64,000 nucleotides of DNA. Origin: Chlorella sorokiniana (Eukaryota > Chlorophyta > Trebouxiophyceae > Chlorellales > Chlorellaceae). Positions 34,934-46,800 of this stretch are shown here, piece by piece. The first letter of the stretch is position 1. Each line of letters starts with the position of its first letter. The stretch spans positions 620,001 to 684,000 of the forward strand of contig CP084613.1 of NCBI GenBank assembly GCA_025917655.1, given 5' to 3'. The notes beneath the pieces were generated by a model, which searched no databases, was not told where the DNA came from, and saw only the letters and a list, made by a program, of their open reading frames with translations. The translations under genes were made by a program, and so were the position numbers.

Positions 34934-36532
34934 TCAAAAGGTGAAGAGGATGGAGCCGTCCTTCAGCTCCTGCCCCGCCTTGACCAGCTCCAGCTGGGCG
35001 GCGGCGGGCTCGTCCAGCAGCCACAGCGTGGGGCGGCGTCGGGCGCACGAGCTGGGCGGGGAAGCCGCCCGAGGCAGCGGCACCTCCAGCGACAGGCGAG
35101 CAGCGTTTGCCTTGTTGGCACCCGTCAGGCAGACCTGTAGGGGGATGGGAGGTTGGTGTATGTGTGAGGGGGGCGCAGGCGCTCTCATGGATGCCGGCAG
35201 CGCAGCGAGGAGACAGCACCACCGCCCTGCTGCACAATGTCGCGCACGCCCCCGCAACCACGCCTGCCCGCCGCGTGCCGCAGACAGCTGGCAGCTCAAC
35301 CCTCCAGCATCGCCCAACACCCCCTGCACATGCGGCCCCTGCCAGCCCGCTCACCACGACGGAGCGAGCGGCGTTGATGACGGGGAGGGAGAGTGTGATG
35401 GAGGCGGGGCCGCGCGCCTTCAGCACCGGCAGCACCCAGGCTGGGGAGGCATCCAGGGCGTGGCCCCCGGGTAGAGCGAGCCCACATGGCCGTCGGCCCC
35501 CACCCCCAGCAGGACCAGGTCGAGGCGGGGGGCGCCGCAGGGCGAGAAGGGCAGCCCTGCCTCCTGCGCCACCCGTGCCAGCGCCGCTGCGTAGTTGGCC
35601 GCCTCGATCTGCGGGGTCACAGAGGCGGCGCTGGGAACGGGGGTGTCTGGGCGGCCTCCTGTGCTCTGCGGGCTGGAACAGAGGGCCAGAGGGCCCTCGG
35701 CCGCAGCATCTGCAGCACGGAAATGACAGCTTCCCCGCCCATTGTTTTGTTTTTGGGGGGGGGGATGCTTGCCTGCGGGTTGCCGCTGCCGTTGGGGGCG
35801 ATGACGGAGGCCGGCGGCGCGCCAACCGCGTCAAGGAACAGCTCCCGGGCGCGGAGGTGGCTGCTGGCGGGATCCCCAGGGGGCAGCACCTTGTGGTTGA
35901 CGAAGAACAGGCGCACCTGCAGGTGGGATCCCATGAGGGGCGGTGGGATGGCTTGTATTGGCATAGCCGGCGGTTGAGGGCACGATTGGGGTTGCAGCTT
36001 TGAAAGGCATGGAGGCGGTAAGCAGTCATCAGGGTGAAGCCACATGATGGGGCGTGGGAGCAAGCAACAAGGGTGCACGTGCGCTCTGCAGGCTTGAAAT
36101 CCGAGTGTCGCAAGGTCGGTGGCGGGCACGCACCCGGCTCCAGTCAATCGGGGCTGCCTCCCGCAGCCCCTGCAGAGCCTTCAGCACAGAGCCGCCAGGG
36201 ATGGCGAGGGTGAAGACGCCCCTGGCGGCGATGGCGGCGGCCGCGGCCTCTGCAACCATCTGCACCAGCCGCGCCGCCGCCGCCGCCTCGTCAGCGCACA
36301 CCTCCACCACCACGTCGCCGGCGGCGCTGTACGGCACCTCGTACCGCCCTGCGCCTGCCGCCACGCCAAGCCGTGTGGCCTGCTTGGAGAGGGGCTGGCC
36401 CGCTCGGGACCGCTGAAGCGGCCGGGCGCCAAGCTGGGGCACGGGTGGGGCAGCCAGCGGCGGCTGCACTCGAGCTGGCGAAACAGGGCGCCAGGGGCGG
36501 CAGCGCGTGGCACTGCTGGCAGTCGTTCCCAT
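34934..36532 (-). CDS. PGL: 6-phosphogluconolactonase, probably plastid-targeted
   Basis: Second enzyme of the oxidative pentose phosphate pathway: hydrolyses 6-phosphogluconolactone. ATG 36532 starts an N-terminal extension of about 65 residues rich in Ser, Arg, Pro and Ala and almost without acids, a likely chloroplast transit peptide. Then VVVEVCADEAAAAARLVQMV, RGVFTLAIPGGSVLKALQGL, DWSRV, RLFFVNHKVLPPGDPASSHL, LDLVLLGVGADGHVGSLYPG (family signature), AWVLPVLKARGPASITLSLP, NAARSVVVSG and VCLTGANKANAARLSLE. The end reads GFPAQLVRPTP in one frame and LWLLDEPAAAQLEL in another, ending FTF at 34934. One-base frame jumps lie at 35463-35467 and near 35060. The bacterial-type active-site loop is intact. 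Confidence 0.88.
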
Positions 36533-37468
36533 TGTTTCGCCACTGTCTGCAGTTGATGATTATATCTGAACGCATCACAACGGAAGACGATCATCCAGCC
36601 ATGTGGGAAGCACTAGAAAGGCACGTCCTGCCAGCGGATCGGCGGGGGCGCCCCAGGCGCTACAACAGGGGTCCTGTTTGCGGATTGCTTGTAGCTCGCC
36701 TCCCCCGCCCCCCAAAGCTATGCGATGCACACAAATGTCATTTGCTACTTCGGCGGGACGCCCTGCCGCCCCGCATAGGGCCGAAGGCTCACCCGCGAGA
36801 AGGAAGGGCCACACTGTCGAGCGCCGCGGTGTTTCTGGTAACTCAACACAGCAAATGTGGTTCGAAGAAGCGGGTCGCGCCCCGAATGCCTCATACTCGC
36901 GAAAGCCGTGCTGCGTGCTGGGCTCTGACGTGCCGAGTGGTTCTGGACCCTCGTCTTGTAACTCGCCCCTGCAGGCCTCGCCCAATCCGCATTGCCTGCA
37001 ACCCATAGCTGCAGGGTCCTATTCCGCCTTTAGCACTGCTGGCTTTGAGTTGCGAGGCACTCAACTGTCGCTGTTGTCACCAGCCTCGCGCCACTTTCAA
37101 ACTGTTCCGGGTATGTCGCTTCCTCTTGGCAGCACATTGCTTCTCGTTAGCTTTGAACCTGCGGACAGCCAACTGACCTGGGGTCACTGCGAGTTGGTGC
37201 CCAGCTGCCGAGCTGTTGGCAGCCGCGCCCCCGCCGCAGTCCTCTTGCATCTCTATCGTCCCTCCATTAGACCAGGAGGCCGATCGCACGGGTGCCAGAA
37301 CACGGGGCCCCGTTCAAGCGCCAGCGCCAGGCAGCGGCAGCTACGCACGTTTGGCCCTCAATGCTAGTCATCAAGCTTTGTCGTGCTGACGCATGAAAGT
37401 GTTATGCAACATGCAGGACTCGGCACGGATGCTGCGCTGAGCACTCGGGACGCATCGGAGCAGCAAGG
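36533..37468. promoter_or_regulatory. divergent intergenic region, PGL / wall glycoprotein
   Basis: 0.94 kb between outward-pointing genes. A plus-strand frame stays open for about 250 codons (36603-37367). It has no signal, domain or homology I recognise, and its composition does not look like the local exons, so it is not called. No motif assigned. Confidence 0.4.
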
Positions 37469-40400
37469 ATGGCCATGCCGCACGCCCGAGCGGCGCTGCT
37501 GCTCGCCGCCGTGGCTGCAGCCCTGTTGCGGCCGGGTGAGTCGGTCAGCCCAGTACCATCTGTTCTCGAGCTGCTACACGCCTTTCCCTGAAGAGCTGCA
37601 GGCATGCGCAGTGCACCGTCCTGATCCACCCTTGTGCTGCGCCCTCCCACCTTGCAGCCGCCGCCCAGGAAATCTATGCTGGCAAGAAGCTGCTGGCCCT
37701 CGTGGGCCGCACCGACTGCGCCTCTTCGGGGTTCCTTGCTGCGGGCGCCTGCGGGTGAGTCTTGCGGGGCTGCTTTGTCCGGGTTCCAAGTTCAACTGCC
37801 ATGCCCGCGACTCCTGCCGCTGGCGGTCCCCTGCCTAGCCAAAGCCACTCTGCATCCCCACCTCACTGTCTGTCTGCTCCCCAGCGAGGACGACACTCTC
37901 ACGCTGAACCGGGCAGGCGGAATCTCCGGCACCATCTGGTATTTCGATGGTGAAGGCGACCTGGCGAACAGCACTGCTGGCGTGGCCATTTCGGTGCGCA
38001 GAGGTCGGCGGCCTGCTTGGCTCTGCCACAGTCTTTCTTTGGAAGCGCATCGGCAGCTTGCGCATCCTGCTCTTTCACCCAGCTCCTCTAACAGGCGTGC
38101 GCCGTTGCGGCCCTGCTGTCTGCAGCTGCCGACGCGCGTGCAGGGGCTGCGACACCACCAGGCTCTGGGGTCCCGCGCCTCCTGCAACTCCCAGGCCGTT
38201 GCCATGGCCACCGGGGGCAAGTGGGTGCTGGAGGATGCCGGGGACGACGACCTCTACTACCTGCGGGTCCAAGTGAGCGCTGCGTTGCTGCGGATCCGGC
38301 CGGGAGCGCGTGCTGTGCCGCCAGCGGGGCCAGGTGGCGGATGCATGGCTTTGTTGGGTGGGTGAAGGGTGAGGGGCAGGCCCCACAGCAAGCACGAGCC
38401 ATCGAACGCAGCACCTGGGCGGGAAGGAAGAATCTGCACGCACAGAAAATCGATGGCTGGCTGGGGCTCCTGTTTGGTGCATGTGAGCACGGCCGGGACG
38501 GCTCAACAGAAGCTGCAAGGCTGTCGACGGAGGCTGTGGCTGCCATGCAGGGCCGTACCGAAGACTGCGAGGAGCAGTACCTCGGTGCCGCCAAGGCGGC
38601 GCAGGATGCCCGCGACTGCGGGGATGCCGCCATCAGGCTGTACAGCCAGGCGGACGCAGATGCGCTCACGGTGTGGAAGGTGGTGTCGATGACGAGCCAG
38701 GCGGCGGCGGACCCGGCGCCTGCCTCCGTTCCGCCCAGGCGCGTGTTGGCAACGAGCCTGGCTGCTGTGATAGCTGGCTCGCGCTTTGCTTGATGCGCAG
38801 CACTCTGCCGACTGCCTTCTTTGTTGTTGATGCAGCCCGCATCCGCCTCCGCCCTCGCCGCCACCGCCCTCCCCCGCCTCCTTCCCCGCCACCCTCGCCG
38901 CCGCCGAGCCCACCTCCTCCCTCCCCTAGTCCCCCTTTGCCACCTCCCAAGCCTCCCCCTTCTCCACCCCCCCTCACCGCCACCGTCCCCTCCTCCCAGC
39001 CCCCGCCTTCCCCTCCACCTCGTTCCCCGCCACCCTCGCCGCCGCCCAGCCCACCTCCTCCCTCCCCTCGGCCCCCTTCGCCACCTCCTAAACCTCCCCC
39101 TCCTTCTCCACCCCCTCACCGCCACCTTCCCCTCCTCCCAGCCCCCCGCCTTCCCCTCCGCCTCCTTCCCCGCCACCCTCGCCGCCGCCCAGCCCACCTC
39201 CTCCCTCCCCTCGCCCCCTTCACCACCTCCTAAACCTCCCCCTCCTTCTCCACCCCCTCACCGCCACCTTCCCCTCCTCCCAGCCCCCGCCTTCCCCTCC
39301 GCCTCCTTCCCGCCACCCTCGCCGCCGCCACCCTCGCCGCCGCCCAGCCCACCTCCTCCCTCCCCTCCACCTTCCCCTCGTCCCCCCTCGCCGCCTCCCA
39401 AGCCTCCCCCTCCCTCTCCACCCCCTCTCCACCCCCCTCTCCGCCGCCGTCCCCTCCACCCAGCCCGCCCCCTCCTCGACCTCCGCCACGGCCACGGCCC
39501 CCTCGCCACCTCCAAGCCCACCCCCACCTTCCCCACCTCCGAAACCGCCGCCACCCTCCCCTCCACCTCGCCCACCGCCTCCGCCTTCCCCTCCCCCACC
39601 CTCCCCGCCCCCGCCTTCTCCTCCCCCACCCTCCCCCGCCCCCGCCTTCCCCCCAGGCAAGGCCCATAGCAGCCAGCAGCTCTTCAAATTCCTCCCGGCA
39701 AACTTTTTGTATCAGATCATAGCCAGCCTTTCAATGATGCTGCCTTGCAAAGCTTCTGCCGAGCCTTCTGCCCTCCACACCCTGCTTTGCCATGCTTGCC
39801 CCGCTCGCGCGCGCCCGCCCCCGACCCCAGCCTGCCGCCTGTTGCTGCCCTCCCTTCCCTGCAGCCCCTGCCTGACTCAGGACACCTCCTGCGCCGACCA
39901 CTTCTGCTGCTCCGACCTGTCGTGCGTGCGCACCGATGACGGCAACCGCACCTGCGCCACCCTGCCCAACCCCCCAGCGACGTGTTCATCGGCAGCAAGT
40001 GGGCAGCCGCGGCGGCTTGTGCTGCTTGTGGTTGCAGAGGCCGGCCTGTTATGGTAGCTTGCGATGACGCTTGTTGCAGCAGTGGGGCTTGGTGCGCATC
40101 CCTTGCTGAAGCGAAGCCTGCGTTGCCCCTGCGCTCACGTTGCCCCCGGTCAACCGACCCTGCAGCGGCGCTCGGGTGGACGTTTTCCTCTCCCCGCCCG
40201 AGTTCACTGGCGGCAAGGGCGTGCGTGAGTGGCTGCGCAGCCGCTGCCCCAGCTCTGCCTGCCCAGCTGCCCTATGGCCTCCGCCCAGCCAGCGCGCCAT
40301 CCCTGGGTCGTTCCTCTGAGCGCCCGTCAGTTGCTTGCTGATTCTGCCCGGCCAAGCCCTGGTGTGTGTGTGTGCCCTTGCCACAGCCATCACCAGCTGG

Positions 40401-43192
40401 CGCGTGCGGGCGGTGCCACGGAAGGGCGGCAAGAGCCTGGAGCTGGAGGGCAAGGGCGTGACTGGAGAGCTGGGTGATGCGGTGGGCGCCGCAGCCGTGC
40501 CCGCTTTGTCTCTCTGTTGCTGCCCCGGCAGCGCCGCATTTTGGTGCTGTTGTGCTGCATGCTGCACCATCTGGCCTCCGTGCCAAGGGGGCCAGCCACC
40601 CCCAGCCCCCTTGGCAGCAGCTCGCCGCTCCCGCCCCGCCCATGCAAACCATCGCTTGCCCACCTGCTTGTGCTTGTTTGGTGACCTTCAACCGCTTGCT
40701 TGCGGTCTTGCTGCCCCCCCGCAGGCCCGGCTGTCCTTTGGGCCCAACAGCTACCCCTGCGGCAGCCCCGACGAGTATCGCATTCGCGCCTGGGCCAGCA
40801 ACGGCGCCGGCGAGTCCACCACCTCTGCCGCCTTCTCCAACTACTACGTCTTCCCGCCCTGCTTCAGGCGCGTGGGCGGCTGATTGCGTGCTGCGTGTGT
40901 GGGCGCAGGAGTGCGCAGCCGAGAGGGCAGTGGTGTAGAGCCTGGGGGCTCTGCTGGGCGACGCCTGACGGCCGGGGGTGCTTCAGCATCCGCTGCTGCG
41001 ATGTCGGGGACCCAGGCCGTACGCTGCTGCCGCCATCTCACAAAAAGATCGCTTCTGCCCGTTCTTGTGCAGCCCGCCGCCGCCCTCCCCGCCACCCCCT
41101 CCCTCGCCGCACCCGCCGCCCTCCCCGCCACCCCCTCCCCGCCACCCTCCCCGCCGCCTCCCTCCCCGCCACCCCCAAGGTAAGCTCGGCATTGCAGCTC
41201 GCATTGCGGGGTTGATGTTTGCATTCCCTTGCGCCCACACTGTGCAAGTTTGTCCCCGCATTATTCCGCCCCATGCTCGCAGCCCGCCTCCGCCTTCGCC
41301 GCCACCCCCACGGCCTCCGCCGCCCCCCCCCCCGCCCGCCCTCCCCCTGCCTCACCCTGGGCGTGCCCTGCTCCTCCTACTTCTGCTGCGCCGGCCTGTC
41401 CTGCGTGAACAACACAGACGGCCTGCTGGCCTGCGGCGCGCTGCCCGAGGCCCCCGCCGGCGTCTTCCTCAGCTCTGTCGGGCGCAGGGTCCGCCTGTTT
41501 GTCACCCGCCCAGACTTCACTGGCGGCATCAACATCCGTGAGGGCCAATCCGCTGCAGCTGCTGCTGCTTCTGCCGCACCACGAGCTGCCCTCGGGGGCT
41601 TTCTCTGCTGGAACGGGGGCGGTGCTGGGGCCCACTTCCTGCGCTGAGGTGTATGGCACGTATCGGCTACCTTAGTCTCTGTTTAGCAGGACCCGACCCG
41701 CTGCTGCGACACTCTGGTTTCCTCCCGCAGCCGTCACCAGCTACAGAGTGAAGGGCGAGGCGGCAGGGGGCGGCGACGTGCCCGCCATCCGCAAGAACGA
41801 GATCGGCACCGCCACCGCTGACAGGGATGTGGTGAGCGGGACTTCTTGGTTTGCTGGGATAGGGGGCGCTGTGTTTGCGGCAGCGGTAGTTGCTGCGCAC
41901 CAGTGATTCCCCAATGGCGGCAGGGCACCCGAGCAGCAGTGCACCAGCCTGTGCTGACTGCACCGCGGCCGGGGGAGCGGCAGGGCATCGCTGGCAGCAT
42001 GCAAAGTGCGCTGCATCGCTCCTCCCATCCATGACATCCGCTCGTGCCCGCTTCTCTCCTTCCAACCCTGGCCCCCTTTCTTCCTCTGCGCCTTGTACCG
42101 CACAGACGTACATCACCTTTGACCCGGATGAGTTCCAGTGCGGCACAGACTACAGCTTCCGTGTGTGGACCCGCACAGAAGCCGGCGAATCAGAGGAGTT
42201 TTCGGCGGTGCAACGGTACCGCATGCCCGCCTGCTTCAGCCCCCGCCGCCCTCGCCTTTCCCGCCGCCCCCGCCAGACCCACCCGCGCCGCCACCGTCCC
42301 CGCCGCCACCGCCCTCCCGCCGCCGCCCAGGTACAGTCGGATTCCTGTGCAACCAGCTTTGCACTTCAGTGCCCATGCCTTCGTCTGCTGTCCCATTGTC
42401 TACTTTTTAATCCAGCTGCCGTCTTGCAACTTCCGCCCATCCCTGCACCGCATCGTAGCCCCTGCCTCACCGTGGACGCCCCCTGCGCCGACTACTTCTG
42501 CTGTGGCGGCACCGCCTGCGTCAACAACACAGCGGGCGAGGCGGTGTGTGCCGCGCCCCCGGCCGCCCTGCTGCCCTCTTCCTGTCCATGAACGGCAACG
42601 CGCTCGACGTGATCGTGCGGCCGCCCACCCAAACGGGCGGCACACAAACATCGGTGGGCGGGGCGGCAGGGAGGGCAAGGCGGCATGCATGCGCGCTGCA
42701 GGGACGCAGTTGAGCGCGCGTGGCGCCTCTCTGGCTGTGCTGCCCTTCCTGTGCCCCTGAGCTTGTGTGTGGGCAGCATCAGGGCTGGTCACCTGGCCCC
42801 CACACCCACCCCGTACCGCAGCCATCACAGCGTACCGCGTGGCGGCCCTGAGCGCTGACGGCCAGCCGTTCACCGAAACGTCGTTTGGCACGCCGGGAAC
42901 CATCATCCCAAACACGGTGGGTGGCAGGAGGGGCGGGGAGCCGCTGCACCCGGTGCAAAGGCTGCTCCTTTGAGCCTGCGTCGGGCTAATGCCGCGCCCC
43001 CACACCCCGCGTCAGCTCACGCTTTGCCTTGCACACTCACCGGTGCAGCGCGTGATCAAGATTGAGTCGGACAAGTTCAAGTGCGGCTTGAACTATGCTG
43101 TCTATGTGTGGGCGGTGAATGCGGCGGGGCAGTCGAACGAACCAATCGAGTTTGGCGGCGGCGGCCCCAACCAGTTCACGCCCACGTGCTGA
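37469..43192 (+). CDS. modular hydroxyproline-rich cell-wall glycoprotein with three Cys/FN3-like modules
   Basis: ATG 37469 starts a signal peptide (RAALLLAAVAAALLRPAAA). An N-terminal domain follows (KLLALVGRTDCASSGFLAAG, ISGTIWYFDGEGDLANST, GKWVLEDAGDDDLYYLRVQ, CEEQYLGAAKAAQDARDCG). Next is a long Ser-Pro-Pro-Pro shaft (38.88-39.65 kb) of the kind that becomes hydroxyproline-rich and glycosylated. Then three similar modules occur, each with a short Pro-rich linker, a CLTxxxxCxxxFCC box (QDTSCADHFCC, LGVPCSSYFCC, VDAPCADYFCC), a strand like RVRLFVTRPDFTGG, and a fibronectin III-like part. The FN3-like parts read ITSWRVRAV with DEYRIRAWASNGAGEST, VTSYRVKGE with DYSFRVWTRTEAGESE, and ITAYRVAAL with NYAVYVWAVNAAGQSNE. 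TGA at 43190. Introns fall at matching places in the modules. Several frame jumps in the Pro-rich part. Pherophorin-like in style, but no named domain fits. Confidence 0.72.
38906..39490 (+). repeat. tandem minisatellite in the Pro-rich shaft
   Basis: Four copies of a Pro/Ser-coding unit start near 38906, 39048, 39191 and 39345 (steps of about 142, 143 and 154). The second and third copies are nearly identical over their length. The steps are close to, but not, multiples of three, so neighbouring copies appear in different frames. Confidence 0.85.
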
Positions 43193-43828
43193 ACACCTAC
43201 CTGCCCGGCATCTCAATGCCTTCTTGCTGCCCTCGCCGCAAGCGCGGAGGCACTGCTTGTGTGTGCTGCCCCTTTCTGCTCTGCTCCCTGCCACCGGTGT
43301 CTGCACAACGCAAACCTTGTGTAAACAAGCGGTCTGGCATCTTGTCAGGGCAACGCATGTGAACATGCATTTGCAAGCAATGTGAATTGCTGAAAACATC
43401 GGGAGTAGGCTTATTCATGCAAGTTCAGTCTGAACAGCCCTGGGGCATCCCGATCAACACTCGTGAGCAAATGTGTGTCTTGTCAAGGAAATCGCACTGC
43501 TTAATGACGTTGTGTGAAACCAACAATCGATATCTGCCCTCCAATCTTGAAGATGCGCCTCGTTCAGTGCGAAGGAGTCTGTGCACACGTACGATGAAAG
43601 TACAACCTCCCGTCGCTCTGCTCTTCGGTGGGGGCCTATGTCATGTGCAGGATTCCGGGCACTGACAGTGCGGCAAGGCGTGCATGAGTTGGGTGTCAAT
43701 CGTTTCGGGGTTTCGCACTTTTAAACTCTCACCCTCAAGTGTTCCTCCCTGGCTCCCCTTCCTTGCCACCATGATCCTTGATTCGTAACTCGCGCAATCT
43801 CCTCGATTACCTGGGCTCTAGACGACCA
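43193..43828. other. intergenic, glycoprotein tail / next promoter
   Basis: 0.64 kb, AT-richer. TGTAA at 43320-43324 is about 130 nt after the glycoprotein stop. No gene recognised. Confidence 0.45.
43320..43324 (+). terminator. UGUAA poly(A) signal of the wall glycoprotein
   Basis: TGTAA about 130 nt past the TGA at 43190-43192, at a usual distance for green-algal mRNAs. Confidence 0.5.
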
Positions 43829-46800
43829 ATGAAGCGCCTGTTTGTGGTGCTGGACCTCTCGCTGCTGCGGCAGCCCGAGGAGGAGCAGCGGCAGGCCGTA
43901 CTGCAGCAGCTGACCACCGCAATAGGCCGCTTGTGGGCGGCTTACCTGCATGACGGCACCGGCGCCAGCGGCGCCAGCGGCCAGCGCAACAGCTGGGGCT
44001 ACCTCTTGTATGATTCAGCCTGCGCCGAGCTGATCCTGAAGCCCAAGCTGCGGAAAACGGCGCAGACGTTATGTGAGAGGCCGCTAGACAGCCAGTCGTG
44101 CGCTGGGGCTTGCACTGTTCACAGTTCACTTGCGCGGCATGATCCCAGCCGGGTCTTATCTCGCTGCTAGCAAGCCCTTCAGCCTTCTTTGGTTCCATCC
44201 GGGTCCTGCCCCGTCGTCCGGCTGCAGGCCTGCCCGCCGCCTTCCAGGAGACGACGCAGACAGACTGCCGCGGCGCGCAGCTGGTGCAGCTCATCGCCTT
44301 AGTGGACGCCGTCTCGGCTTGCCCGCCAGCTGAAGACAGCCCGGCGGGTGGCCAAGGCAGGGAGGCGCCTGCCGCCGCCCTCTCCCGCGCACTGCAGAGC
44401 GCGCTGGGCAGCAGCTACCTGCAGAAGCTGCGGGAGCTGGCAGAGAACGAGAGCACGAGCGGCAGCAGCCCCCGCGCCCAAGGCCTGCTTGCAGCCTTCA
44501 CGCCCGCGCTGCAAAGCGCAGCGCAGCTGCAGCGCTTCTTGGGGCCTGCTTGCGGCGGCCATGGCGATGTACAGCAGCTGCAGTCGCTCCTGCTGGACGC
44601 CGCCCTCCCCGCGGCGCTGTGGCAGCGCTGCGCGAGCGGCTGCCTGCGCCTGTGCTGGGTGCCCGCGGGCGCCCCCGCCCCAGACCCGCACCCAGCCAGC
44701 CCTGCAGGAGCTGGTCCGCCAGCGGTGCAGCAGCGCGGCCGTGGCCCCGCTTGCGCAGCTGGCCGGGCCTTTCGGCCGGGCGGAGTTTGTCGCGAGCCTG
44801 GCGCTGCCTGCGCCTCACGAGGAGGTAGGGCCGCAGCGGCGCGGTGCGGGGGCGGACCCGGGCGGCTGGATGGATGCTGCTGGCCAGGAGCACGACTCTC
44901 TCGACCTGCTGAAGCTGGCCGTCGCCGAGTTGGAGGGCCACAGTGGTGAGTTGGGCGGGAGCTGGCAGGACGGCATAGGGGAGCCTCGCCCCTTGTGGTG
45001 TCGCCATCCGCGCTCTGCCCGCTCTGGCTTGGCGTGTGATGTGATATGCGTTGCCAGATTCGAAACGCTCGCCTCACATCTGCAGAGCGTGCACTGGAGG
45101 AGGCCAAGCGTCAGGCTCGGGCGGAGCACCGCCAGCTGGCCAGGAAGCGGCAGGGGCTGCCGCCGCAGGCGGCGCGGCGTGGGGCCGCCCCAGCCGCCAA
45201 GAAGGGCGAGGCTCTGCTGCAGAACGCCCGGCGCGCTGCCGCTGACAGGGTGAGGCTGCAACCAAGCATGGTTGCTGAGGTTCAGGCTTGACGCTGGCAT
45301 GCCCACCTTCTCCAGGCAGCACAGCGGCGTGCCTGCTGCTGGCACACACCCCGCGTTCCTTGAGCTTGCCTCCTCCTGCCCTGGCCGGTCCCTTGCCTGG
45401 CCGCTCTGCAGAACCGCAACCCATCGCGGCCCACTTCGGTGCAAGGCACCCCCGTTGGCGGCGCGGCCGCGTCGGACGACCAGCACAATGTGCTGGCGGC
45501 GGCCGCTGCTGCTGTGGCGGGCGCCGCTGGCCACGGGGATGCAGAGGATGATGCTGAGGTGGAAAGCGTGCCAGCTTTGGCGCCCGACGCCGCGGCTGCA
45601 GACCTGAAAGGGTGCGCAATCTTCCATCAGGTTCCTCAGCGAGGGGCAGCCTGATTGGATGTAATGTGTTGTTGGATTGGCAGTTGCCTCCAGAGTCATC
45701 TCAACTCCGGGCGCTGAATCCTGCTGTCCAAACGCTGCCTTGTTCTCCTGCTGTGGCGCAGTCGCGTGGCGGACCTTGTTGCCAGCCTGGCAGCCGCCAG
45801 CGAGCCGCCCCCGCCCAGAGTGTTCTGGCCCACATCCAGGCCCTGGTCAGGACCGCCTTCCTGGCGGCCAGGAGCTACAGCAAGCGGCTGCGCCAAGGCC
45901 CTGGCGCCGAGGCCGCCGCTGCCGCATCCGCCGATGGCGACGCGGCGGGCGAGGGTTGCTCCACGGAGGCTCACGCGCAGCCGGCGGCGCAGGACCCGCT
46001 GTCCTTGCAGGGCCTGCGCGCGCTGCTGCTGCAGCTGGTGCCGGCGGCGGTGGCCGACCTTCGCCGCCAGCACAGCAGGTCGGAGGAGCCGTGGCAGCGC
46101 TCTCAGCTGGCGCAGCGGCTGCTTGTGGAGCTCCTGCTGCGCTTCTGCATCTGCGCCTGGGGTGAGCGGGGTGCAGCCGCACAGGGGCCTGTTGGTCGTG
46201 GCACGAACTGCCTGCTGCGCAGTAATGCATGGTTACCTTTTGGCGAGCAGTGTGTACCACTGTTTGCTCACCGTTTGCTGCCCCAGTGCCCCCCCCACTG
46301 TTTGCCGTCCAATTCCCCCCTCCCACCGTGTGTTGTCCCGCTTCCCGCAGGCGCCCGTACCGGCGGCGACCTGCCCCGAGCCAGTACCCAGAGATCGAGG
46401 TGCTGATGCAGGTGCGGCCCGCAACCGCAGCAGGGCAACGGAAGTGTGCATGCGCTGCTGTGCATGCTGTGCACGCAGCTACGGCGGCGGCGTGGGCTTC
46501 AGCATGGGTCGGCCACCCGGGAGGCGGCACCCAACACCTGGCGGCCCCTGGCGGCCCCTTCCTGCGCAGTGCCTGGTGGCCACGCTGCAGCCCATTCCTC
46601 ACGCTGGGCACGACTTCTTTACCGCAACCGTGGCCAAGGCGTTCGGTGAGGGCGCAGCAGGCGCAGCGCACCGCCTCTGCCGCAGACCGCTGTCTCTGCC
46701 TGGGGTCCACACGGCTGCTTCCCAGCCCAACAGCTGCCGCTGAGCCCTGCGCTGTCGTCCTCTGCCCCCGACCCGCTGCCATTGTGTGCTGCCCTGCAGG

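Noticed and set aside
34866-36113. Reading the minus-strand frame of about 415 codons as one uninterrupted protein
   Set aside because: It crosses clear introns of the 6-phosphogluconolactonase gene; only its short conserved parts are real.
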